A program made the position numbers and the translations under genes. The notes beneath the pieces are model-generated. The model did not search any database and was not told where the DNA came from. It saw only the letters and a list, made by a program, of their open reading frames with translations. From JBBROS01 sp038229135 (GTDB taxonomy: Bacteria; Pseudomonadota; Alphaproteobacteria; Acetobacterales; Acetobacteraceae): 25,194 nucleotides of DNA. This document shows positions 1 to 6,510 of this stretch, one piece after another; position 1 is the first letter of the stretch, and the number at the start of each line of letters is the position of its first letter. The stretch lies in contig JBBROS010000049.1 in NCBI GenBank assembly GCA_038229135.1, forward strand, positions 1-25,194, given 5' to 3'.

Positions 1-132
1 GAGTCTGGGCGGGAGTCTGGGCGGGAGTCTGGGCGGGAGTCTGGGCGGGAGTCTGGGCGGGAGTCTGGGCGGGAGTCTGGGCGGGAGTCTGGGCGGGAGT
101 CTGGGCGGGAGTCTGGGCGAAAGACTGGGCGG
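1..132 (+). repeat. 12-bp minisatellite, 10 copies plus one diverged
   Basis: The unit GAGTCTGGGCGG is repeated head to tail ten times in 1-120. The copies are identical except for the last base of the tenth (A at 120). A diverged eleventh copy, AAGACTGGGCGG, follows at 121-132. The array touches the window edge, so the true copy number is unknown. Read on the minus strand in the anmK frame, each unit encodes Ala-Gln-Thr-Pro. Because 12 is a multiple of 3, copy-number change would alter tail length but not frame. The + strand has the pattern GGG-C-GGG-AGTCT repeated, so two adjacent units supply four G3 tracts. Confidence 0.97.
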
Positions 133-1201
133 GGAGGGTGAGGCAGCCGCCGGGCATGGGGCGGGGGACGCCGGTGGTGGAGGGCAGGCTGAGCGGGAGG
201 CCGAGGCGGGCGCGGATGGCGAGGAAGGCGAAGGCCTGCGCCTCGAGTGCGTCGCCGTCCCAGCCGAGGGCTTCGACGGGGTGGACGGGGGCCTCGAGGG
301 CCGCTGCGAGGGCCTGCATGAGGGTGGGGTTGTGCCGGCCGCCCCCCGCCACGTGCCAGGCCGCCGGGGGGTGGGGCATGTGGGACCGGGCCAGGGCCAC
401 GCCGTGGGCGGTGAAGGCCACGAGGGTCGCGGCGCCGTCGGCCAACGACGAACCCTCGAGCTGGCCGAGGGACCATGCGTTGCGGTCGAGGGATTTGGGG
501 GGCGGGGCGTCGAACCAGGGGTGGGCCAGGAGGCGCTCGAGGGTGGGGGCGTGGACCTGGCCCGAGGCGGCGATGCGGCCCTCGGCGTCGTGGGTGGCGC
601 CGGTGTGGCGGTGGACCCAGTCGTCCAGCAGGGCGTTGCCGGGGCCGGTGTCGAACGCGAGGATGGTGTGGGGGTCGAGGTAGGTGACGTTGGCGACGCC
701 ACCGAGGTTGAGGATGGCGCAGGCCGTGGGGGTGGGGCCGAGGAGGGCCTGGTGGAACAGGGGGACGAGCGGGGCGCCCTGGCCCCCGGCCGCGACGTCG
801 GCGTGGCGGAAGCGGTGGATGACGGGAAGGTCGAGGGCGTCGGCGAGGGCCTGGGGGTCTGCCAGCTGGCAGGTGAAGCGGTGGTCGGGGCGGTGCAGGA
901 TGGTCTGGCCGTGGAGGCCGACCAGGTCCGGGCGGGTGGGAAGCCGGGCGATGAGGGCAAGCGCTGCCTCCGCGTTGGCAGCGGCGAGCGCGGTCGCGAG
1001 CGGGGCGAAGTGCGCCTCGACCGTGTCGTGCGGCATGGAGCGGGCCTGGTCCATGGCGGCGAGGCAGGCATCCCGCAGAATGGCCGGGTAGGGGATGGTG
1101 AGCGTGGGGCCGAGGCGCTCGATGCGGTGCCCGTCCGACCACAGGGCGGCGGCGTCCACGCCGTCGGCGGAGGTTCCGGTCATGAGGCCGATCGCGAGCA
1201 T
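1..1201 (-). CDS. anmK: Anhydro-N-acetylmuramic acid kinase, 3' end beyond window, with AQTP-repeat tail
   Basis: AnmK phosphorylates and opens the 1,6-anhydro ring of anhydroMurNAc to give MurNAc-6-phosphate in cytoplasmic cell-wall recycling. The protein starts MLAIGLMTGTSADGVD, the phosphate-binding GTSxDGVD motif of the family at residues 9-16. FDTGPGN follows with the expected catalytic aspartate at Asp184, and GGGRHNPTLMQAL lies near residue 310. The start at 1201 has AGGGA eight bases upstream. The usual family length (about 360-370 residues) is reached at about Pro357, yet no stop appears. The frame continues as AQSF and then about ten AQTP units to the window edge. The catalytic part looks intact. 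The tail is unusual, has no known function, and its end cannot be seen. The gene is divergent from the 1354 gene. Confidence 0.93.
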   Translation of the reverse strand, partial: MLAIGLMTGTSADGVDAAALWSDGHRIERLGPTLTIPYPAILRDACLAAMDQARSMPHDTVEAHFAPLATALAAANAEAALALIARLPTRPDLVGLHGQTILHRPDHRFTCQLADPQALADALDLPVIHRFRHADVAAGGQGAPLVPLFHQALLGPTPTACAILNLGGVANVTYLDPHTILAFDTGPGNALLDDWVHRHTGATHDAEGRIAASGQVHAPTLERLLAHPWFDAPPPKSLDRNAWSLGQLEGSSLADGAATLVAFTAHGVALARSHMPHPPAAWHVAGGGRHNPTLMQALAAALEAPVHPVEALGWDGDALEAQAFAFLAIRARLGLPLSLPSTTGVPRPMPGGCLTLPAQSFAQTPAQTPAQTPAQTPAQTPAQTPAQTPAQTPAQTPAQT

Positions 1202-1353
1202 CTCTGGTGTCCCTGCCGATGACTGTGCCCGGCGTTCCGGGCGCCTGGCCCCCCTTCCGGGCGGGGGACCGCGTGTTCACGGTGGCGGGTGAGGGCTGGT
1301 TCGGCAACCTCCATGTCGGTATGGGTTTACGCATGGGTTCGAGGAGTTCGTTG

Positions 1354-2616
1354 ATGCTGCGTGGGCTGATGGTGGCGGTGATGGTGTTCGGGGCCGGGCG
1401 GGCGGCGGTGGCGGAGGAGTCGACCGGCATCCCGTCCTGCGATGCCTTCCTGGCGGCGTATGAACGATGCGTGGCGAGCCCCGGCATCCCCGACGCCGTC
1501 CGCGGGCAGTTGCGGCAGGCCATCGTGCAGATGCGGGGGACGTACGGCTCGGTGAAGGACCCGCGAGCCGCGACGCAGATGGGCAAGAGCTGCCTGCAGG
1601 GGCACGCCGTCACGCGGTCGAGCCTGGTGCAGTCGTTCAGCTGCGACTTCCCTCCGCCCGACGCCGCGGCGCTGGCGGCGGCGGGCGGGGATCCGACGGT
1701 GCGGGGTGCGAGCGACCGGGCGGCCGCCGAGGAGCGGAACCGGGCGCGGGAGGCGCGGCGGGCGCCGGCGGTGCCGCCCGAGGAGGCCAAGGTGCAGGCC
1801 TATGTGGAAGCGCAGAACTACATCGTGGATTCGACGCATCTCGAGCGCGACCTCGCCTCCTACCTGCGCGGCAACGAGCGGGTGCTACGGCTGGGGACGA
1901 AGCTCGGGGCGGATGCCTGGTATCAGTTCGGCATCAACGACTACGACACTGCGATCGAGCGGCTGCAGAAGGCGATCGACAAGCCGGGCGCGGTGAAGGG
2001 CATCGACGGGGCCGCGCTGGAGCTGATCAAGGCGTTCGAGGCGGTGAACCCGATCGTGAAGCGGCTGGACCGCTACCAGACGACCCGGGCGTTCCAGCAG
2101 GACGAGTACAAGCTGGCGCGGGAGCAGCACCCGCTGTTCGTGGCGGCCATGACCGAGACGGTCCGGCGCGCGCAGGGGTTCGAGAACGCCTTGTTCGACC
2201 ACGAGTTCGCGCGGGACGAGAAGGTGCTGGCCTCGCTGCCCTCGGCCTCGCTCGCACGGGCAATGCTGTCGACGAGCCTCGCGTCGCGCACGCTGCTGCG
2301 GGCCGTGGACGAGGTGGGCCCGGCACGGGCTGCGCGGAACGCGACGGCGTTGGCGGCGGCGGTGGAGGAGGTGGCGCGGCGTAACGACCAATTGGCCGAG
2401 TTGATGAACTCGCTGAAGCCTAAGCCGAACAGCTACTGCCTGCGATACGGCAAGGACCTCGACGAGGTGGTCGGCGGCGGGCGGGACCTGGTGAAGGATG
2501 TGCGGACGGGCGGCAACCCGAGCCAGGCGCTGGAGAAGTTGTCGCGCAACTACAACACGTCCGTCGAGCAGTTCGCGAAGTGCCAGCGCGACGAGGAGCG
2601 GGCGCGGGCGGGGTAG
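1354..2616 (+). CDS. Exported helical protein, DUF5339-like plus DUF3829-like
   Basis: Function unknown. The chosen start, ATG at 1354 (MLRGLMVAVM), has GAGGAG seven bases upstream and begins a clean signal peptide ending AVA-EE near residue 20. An open frame extends upstream to GTG 1207 but has no signal-like start. The product is 420 residues. An N-terminal helical module has four cysteines (Cys29, Cys39, then two near 79 and 94) in a spacing that recalls DUF5339-type domains, suggesting two disulfides in the periplasm. A charged linker near residues 120-140 (EERNRAREARR) follows. The rest (KVQAYVEAQNYIVD onward) resembles DUF3829/YiiG-type helical proteins and carries two late cysteines (NSYCLRYG, FAKCQRD). 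No lipobox is visible. Both family assignments come from pattern memory and are tentative. Confidence 0.8.
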   Translation: MLRGLMVAVMVFGAGRAAVAEESTGIPSCDAFLAAYERCVASPGIPDAVRGQLRQAIVQMRGTYGSVKDPRAATQMGKSCLQGHAVTRSSLVQSFSCDFPPPDAAALAAAGGDPTVRGASDRAAAEERNRAREARRAPAVPPEEAKVQAYVEAQNYIVDSTHLERDLASYLRGNERVLRLGTKLGADAWYQFGINDYDTAIERLQKAIDKPGAVKGIDGAALELIKAFEAVNPIVKRLDRYQTTRAFQQDEYKLAREQHPLFVAAMTETVRRAQGFENALFDHEFARDEKVLASLPSASLARAMLSTSLASRTLLRAVDEVGPARAARNATALAAAVEEVARRNDQLAELMNSLKPKPNSYCLRYGKDLDEVVGGGRDLVKDVRTGGNPSQALEKLSRNYNTSVEQFAKCQRDEERARAG

Positions 2617-2732
2617 GTTGCGGCGGGTGGTCGGCGCGCCTACAGGCTGAAGCTCGTGCTCGCGGCTCCCCCGTCCATGCGCCCCCGCGAGATGGAGCGG
2701 GCAGGAGAGGCCGTTTTGCGTTTGGGGGTGTC

Positions 2733-3959
2733 TTGGGGCGTTCGGGGCGTGGTCCGTTGGGGTTCGTGCTGGCGACGATCGGGATCGACGCGTTGGCGTT
2801 CGGGATCATCGTGCCGATCGTGCCGACGCTGGTGATGGAGCTGTCGGCGCAGGCCGCAGCGGGGGCGTCGATCTGGACGGGGGCGTTGCTCGGGGTGTTC
2901 TCCGCGATGCAGTTCCTGTGCGCGCCGCTGCTCGGGGCGCTGAGCGACCGGTTCGGGCGGCGGCCGGTGCTGCTGGTGTCGTTGGCAGGCATCTGCGTGA
3001 ACAACCTCGTGCTGGCATTCGCGCCGACGCTCGGCTGGTTGTTCGTGGGGCGGCTGGTGGCCGGGGCGACGGCGGCCAACTTCGCGGCGGCGACGGCGGC
3101 GATCGCGGACGTGTCGACGCCGGAGCAGCGGGGCCGGCGGTTCGGCCTCGTGGGGGCGATGTTCGGGCTGGGCTTCGTGGTGGGGCCGGCGCTGGGCGGG
3201 TGGCTCGGGGGGTATGGGGTGCGGGTGCCATTCCTGGTGGCGTCGGGGCTGGCGGGGGTCAACTTCCTTTACGGGCTGGTGTTCGTGCCCGAGACGCTGC
3301 GTGCGGAGAACCGGCGGGCGTTCTCGTGGAAGCAGGCGAACCCGCTGTCGAACCTGGCGCTGGTGGCGCATGACCGGGCGTATGCGCGGCTTGTGCTCGC
3401 CTGGTGCTGCACCTGGTTCGCGCTGGGCACGTTGCAGAGCAGTTTCGTCCTGGCCAACGATCTGCGGCTCGGGTGGGGCACGCAGGAGAATGGCTTCGCG
3501 CTCGCGGCGGTGGGGGCCGGGTCCGCGCTGGTGCAGGGGGTGCTGATCGGGCGGGTGATGAAGCGGCTGGGGGAGAGGCGGGCCGCGCTGGTGGGGTATG
3601 CGATGTCGGGCGTGGCCTATGTGGCGTTCGCGTTCGCGTATTCGCCCTGGATCCTCGCCGTCGGCATCGCCCTGCAATCCCTGGCGGCGATCAGCGGCCC
3701 GGCGGTGCAGTCGATCGTATCGGGCATGGCGGGGCCGGATCGGCAGGGAAGCGCGCAGGGAGCGCTGAGCTCGTTCCAGGGACTGACGGCGATCGTGGCG
3801 CCGGTGTTGGCCGGGTGGGTGTTCGGCGTGTTCGCGGCGCCTGACGCGGCAGTGCACTTCCCCGGGGCGCCGTTCCTGATGGCGGCGGTGGCGTATGGGG
3901 TGGCGGTCTGGGCGGTGCAGGGGGTTCGCGCGCCGGGTGCGGCCCGAGAGCCCGGGTAA
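2733..3959 (+). CDS. MFS transporter, TetA/drug:H+ antiporter type
   Basis: Predicted inner-membrane exporter of the major facilitator superfamily. The protein has about a dozen hydrophobic segments. TM1 reads GPLGFVLATIGIDALAFGII. The loop after TM2 carries the MFS motif A as GALSDRFGRRPVLL (around residues 67-80), and GPALGGWLGG in TM5 resembles the motif C of antiporters. Total length is about 408 residues. The start is uncertain. No ATG exists in frame before TM1. TTG at 2733, just after a G-rich stretch, gives a normal N-terminus. The alternative GTG at 2580 would overlap the previous gene by 37 bases and add 51 arginine/glycine-rich residues unlike this family. The substrate cannot be read from sequence. 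It ends facing the PEP-CTERM gene. Confidence 0.88.
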   Translation: MGRSGRGPLGFVLATIGIDALAFGIIVPIVPTLVMELSAQAAAGASIWTGALLGVFSAMQFLCAPLLGALSDRFGRRPVLLVSLAGICVNNLVLAFAPTLGWLFVGRLVAGATAANFAAATAAIADVSTPEQRGRRFGLVGAMFGLGFVVGPALGGWLGGYGVRVPFLVASGLAGVNFLYGLVFVPETLRAENRRAFSWKQANPLSNLALVAHDRAYARLVLAWCCTWFALGTLQSSFVLANDLRLGWGTQENGFALAAVGAGSALVQGVLIGRVMKRLGERRAALVGYAMSGVAYVAFAFAYSPWILAVGIALQSLAAISGPAVQSIVSGMAGPDRQGSAQGALSSFQGLTAIVAPVLAGWVFGVFAAPDAAVHFPGAPFLMAAVAYGVAVWAVQGVRAPGAAREPG

Positions 3960-4000
3960 GCCGGGCCGGCGGCCCGGGAGCCTGGGTGAGCCGGGCTGCC
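3948..4000. repeat. 30-bp imperfect tandem duplication with GC palindrome
   Basis: Copies at 3948-3970 and 3978-4000 match at 19 of 23 positions; both read GAGCC-C/T-GGGT. The first copy includes the TAA stop of the MFS gene. CCGGGCC-GGC-GGCCCGG at 3961-3977 is a perfect 7-bp stem with a 3-base loop. It lies between two convergent genes, so it could act in transcription termination, but no T-tract follows on either strand. Confidence 0.6.
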
Positions 4001-4026
4001 GGGGCGCGTGTTTCAGGCGTCTAGCG

Positions 4027-4653
4027 TCACCCGGCGCGGCGGCGCGTGAGGGCGAGGCCTGCAACGGCGAAGCCGAGGAGTGCGAGGCTCGCGGGTTCGG
4101 GCACCTTGAAGGTGGCGTTGTCCGGCGCGAAGTCGGCGATGCCGGCGACGCCTGCGATGTCGGACACGCGGGGCCAGAGATTGATGCCGTAGTCCGGCGC
4201 GGCGAACCCGCGGGTGGGCAGCAGCGCGAGCGGCACGGTGACGGTGATGGTGTCGAGGCTGGTGACCACGTTTGCGGTCGGGAGCGTTTGGGAGACGGTG
4301 GGCGCCGGGTCGAGCAGGTTCACGGCCTTGGTGGTGGCTGTGATGGAGACGACCGCATCGAAGAGGACGCCGGCGAGGGTGGCGCCGAAGCGGGCCGTGC
4401 CGTTGCCGCGGTTGATGCCCCAGACGAACTGCCAGTTGGGGGTGGTGCCGACGGTGCCGTTGACCTTGGCGCCGAGGATGAGGTTGGTGCCGACGATGTC
4501 TGCCGAGGTCGTGAGGACGTCGAGGTCGCCGTTCTGCGGGCCTGTGTAGCCGACGTAGAAATCGTTCGCGGGGTCCGTGATCTGCGTGGCGTGGGCCGCG
4601 CCGGCCGTGGCGAGGATGGCGGCTGCGGCGGCGATCAGCTTGAGCTTGAGCAT
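4027..4653 (-). CDS. PEP-CTERM sorting domain protein
   Basis: A secreted protein of 208 residues with unknown function. The start at 4653 (MLKLKLIAAAAAILATAGAAHA) is preceded by GGGGAGA and gives a signal peptide cleaved after AHA, residue 22. The C-terminus is a textbook PEP-CTERM signal: VPEPASLALLGFAVAGLALT followed by RRRAG. Such tails are processed by an exosortase, and proteins carrying them are usually surface or exopolysaccharide-associated. The middle is rich in Thr, Val, Asp and Asn with a beta-strand look and matches no domain I recognise. The gene lies 78 bases downstream of the ABC permease on the same strand, so co-transcription is possible. No exosortase gene is in the window. 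Confidence 0.9.
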   Translation of the reverse strand: MLKLKLIAAAAAILATAGAAHATQITDPANDFYVGYTGPQNGDLDVLTTSADIVGTNLILGAKVNGTVGTTPNWQFVWGINRGNGTARFGATLAGVLFDAVVSITATTKAVNLLDPAPTVSQTLPTANVVTSLDTITVTVPLALLPTRGFAAPDYGINLWPRVSDIAGVAGIADFAPDNATFKVPEPASLALLGFAVAGLALTRRRAG

Positions 4654-4731
4654 GACGGTCTCCCCGGGGTGGCTGGCGGCAGCGCGACCAGAGCACACTC
4701 AAGGTTAGGAGTCCGTAACAATCGACGCCGG

Positions 4732-5613
4732 CTAGTGCTGCATGCCCCAGCGGCGGACGGTTTTGCGCTCGATGGTGGCGAAGACCAGGTTCTCGACGGT
4801 GAGGCCGATGAGGATGACGCTCAGCAGCCCGGCGAAGACGGCGGGGATCTCGAGCTGGTTCTTGTTCTCGAAGATGAACCAGCCGAGGCCGCCGGCGCCG
4901 GATGCGACGCCGAAGACGAGCTCGGCGGCGATGAGAGTGCGCCAGGCGAAGGCCCAGCCGACCTTCAGGCCGGTGAGGATGCTGGGGAAGGCGGCGGGGA
5001 TGAGGATGGTGATCACGTAGCGGATGCCGCGCAGGCCGTAGTTGCGGCCAACCATGCGGAGCGTGGACGACACGCCGAGGAAGCCTGCGTGCATGTTGAG
5101 CGCGACCACCCACAGGACGGAGTGGATGAGCACGAAGACGAGGCTGCCGTTGCCGAGGCCGAACCAGAGGAGGGCGAGCGGCAGCAGGGCGATGGCGGGC
5201 AACGGGTTGAACATGCTCGTCAGCGTCTCGAGCAGGTCGTTGCCGATGCGGGTGTTGATGGCGGCCACCGAGAGGATGGTCGCGAGCCCGACGCCGATGC
5301 CGTAGCCCATGAGGAGCACGCGGACCGAGGACCAGGCGCGGTTGGGCAGCACGCCGTTGACGATGTTGGCCGTGAAGGCGCGAACGGTCTCGGCGAAGGT
5401 GGGGAACAGCAGGTCGTTGTCGAGCAGGGTGGCGTAGAGCTGCCAGATGCAGGCCAGGGCGATGATGAGGGCGATCTTGCGCAGCCAGCCGCGGTTGAAG
5501 ACCCGGGTAATCCAGGGCAGCGGGCGCTCGACGGCGCCGGCGCCGGTGAAGGCGGTGACCTCGTAGAACGCGTCCGGACGCTGGACGGGAGGTTGGTCGA
5601 GGGTGGTGCTCAT
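4732..5613 (-). CDS. ABC transporter permease, nitrate/sulfonate/taurine type
   Basis: Inner-membrane permease of the SsuC/TauC/NrtB group, 293 residues. After about 45 soluble residues come a first membrane segment (IALIIALACIWQLYATLL) and five or so more. The cytoplasmic EAA-like loop with the ATPase contact appears around AAFPSILTGLKVGWAFAW, and the C-terminal GGLGWFIF and QLEIPAVFAGLLSVILIGLTV segments are typical of the group. ATG at 5613 overlaps the stop of the upstream ATPase gene as ATGA, so the two are translationally coupled. The same frame stays open upstream to 6468, but that part is only the shadow of the ATPase gene. Substrate unknown. No binding protein is adjacent. Confidence 0.93.
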   Translation of the reverse strand: MSTTLDQPPVQRPDAFYEVTAFTGAGAVERPLPWITRVFNRGWLRKIALIIALACIWQLYATLLDNDLLFPTFAETVRAFTANIVNGVLPNRAWSSVRVLLMGYGIGVGLATILSVAAINTRIGNDLLETLTSMFNPLPAIALLPLALLWFGLGNGSLVFVLIHSVLWVVALNMHAGFLGVSSTLRMVGRNYGLRGIRYVITILIPAAFPSILTGLKVGWAFAWRTLIAAELVFGVASGAGGLGWFIFENKNQLEIPAVFAGLLSVILIGLTVENLVFATIERKTVRRWGMQH

Positions 5614-6398
5614 GTGAAGAGCAGGTCGTGGATGGTACGCTCGAGGCTGACGAGGGCGTCCGGGTCCGGATTGTCGCGGGGCAGGGAGTTCATCTCGGCG
5701 CGGACCTGGCCCGGGTGCGGGCTGAGGAGGAGGATGCGGTTGCCGATCTTGATGGCCTCGTTGATGGAGTGGGTGACGAACAGGACGGTGAAGCGCGTCT
5801 CGTCCCACAGGCGGAGCAGCTCGTCCTGCATGGTGCGGCGGGTGAGGGCGTCCAGCGCGGCGAAAGGCTCGTCCATCAGTAGGATGCGCGGCTCCATGGC
5901 CATGCCGCGAGCGATGGCGACGCGCTGCTTCATGCCGCCCGAGAGGGTGTGCGGGTAGGCGTCGCCGAAGCGGCCAAGGCCGACCTTGTCGATGTAGTAG
6001 TCGGCGCGCTCGCGGGCCTGGGCGCGGGAGAGGCGGCGGGTGGTGGTCAGCGGGAACACGATGTTCTCGCGCACCGTCTTCCAGGGCAGCAGCTGGTCGA
6101 ACTCCTGGAACACCATCATGCGGTCCGGGCCCGGCTGGGTGATGCGGGTGCCCTGGAGGTGGAACTCGCCCTCGACCGGCTCGATGTAGCCGGCGACGGC
6201 CTTGAGCAGGGTGGACTTGCCGCAGCCGGAGGGGCCGAGGAGGATGAAACGGTCGCTCGGGAACACCTGGAAGCTGACGCGGTGGGTGGCGGTCACGATG
6301 CGTTCGGTTGTGCGGTATTGCAGGGTCACGGCGCGGACGTCGAGCAGGGGCTCTGCGAGCGCGGTCTCGGCGGCTCCGATCATGGTCGGCTGGTCCAT
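5610..6398 (-). CDS. ABC transporter ATP-binding protein, nitrate/sulfonate/taurine type
   Basis: Cytoplasmic ATPase partner of the permease at 4732-5613, 262 residues. Walker A GPSGCGKST is at residues 55-63. The Q-loop follows in MMVFQEFDQLLPWKTV, then the signature LSGGMKQRVAIARG, Walker B ILLMDEPFAALD, and the switch histidine in VLFVTHSINEA. The FQEFDQLLPWKTVREN wording is characteristic of SsuB/TauB/NrtD-like ATPases. The start at 6398 has GGGAG four bases upstream. The gene is first of the ATPase-permease pair, and a 112-bp gap separates it from the RTX gene upstream. The usual third component, a periplasmic binding protein of the NMT1/SsuA type, is absent from the window. Confidence 0.94.
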   Translation of the reverse strand: MDQPTMIGAAETALAEPLLDVRAVTLQYRTTERIVTATHRVSFQVFPSDRFILLGPSGCGKSTLLKAVAGYIEPVEGEFHLQGTRITQPGPDRMMVFQEFDQLLPWKTVRENIVFPLTTTRRLSRAQARERADYYIDKVGLGRFGDAYPHTLSGGMKQRVAIARGMAMEPRILLMDEPFAALDALTRRTMQDELLRLWDETRFTVLFVTHSINEAIKIGNRILLLSPHPGQVRAEMNSLPRDNPDPDALVSLERTIHDLLFT

Positions 6399-6477
6399 TA
6401 CGCTCCCGTCCGGGCCGTTTGTGCGTCCGTTGCCCGCAGTTCTGGCGGAAGGGATTGCGCCTGTCCACAGATGGTTG

Positions 6478-6504
6478 CGGCGCCGATCGGCCCGGTTGGC
6501 GCCG
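6478..6504 (-). terminator. Hairpin just after RTX gene stop
   Basis: CGGCGCC at 6478-6484 and GGCGCCG at 6498-6504 form a perfect 7-bp stem around a 13-base loop, starting seven bases after the stop codon of the RTX gene (minus strand). There is no following T-tract, so intrinsic termination is doubtful. It may protect the mRNA end or work with Rho. Confidence 0.35.
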
Positions 6505-6510
6505 TGCTGG

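Noticed and set aside
1..132. CRISPR array
   Set aside because: The 12-bp units are head to tail without spacers, so this is a coding minisatellite.
1207..1353. Longer N-terminus for the exported helical protein from GTG 1207
   Set aside because: It would bury the signal peptide behind 49 residues, and ATG 1354 has a good ribosome site.
3895..5958. 687-codon plus-strand frame opposite the PEP-CTERM and ABC genes
   Set aside because: It is Glu/Gly/Asp/Val-rich antisense without motifs, while the minus strand has clear families.
4732..6468. Single 578-codon minus-strand frame as an ATPase-permease fusion
   Set aside because: The N-terminal half is an off-frame reading of the ATPase gene, which is intact in its own frame and overlaps the permease start by ATGA.
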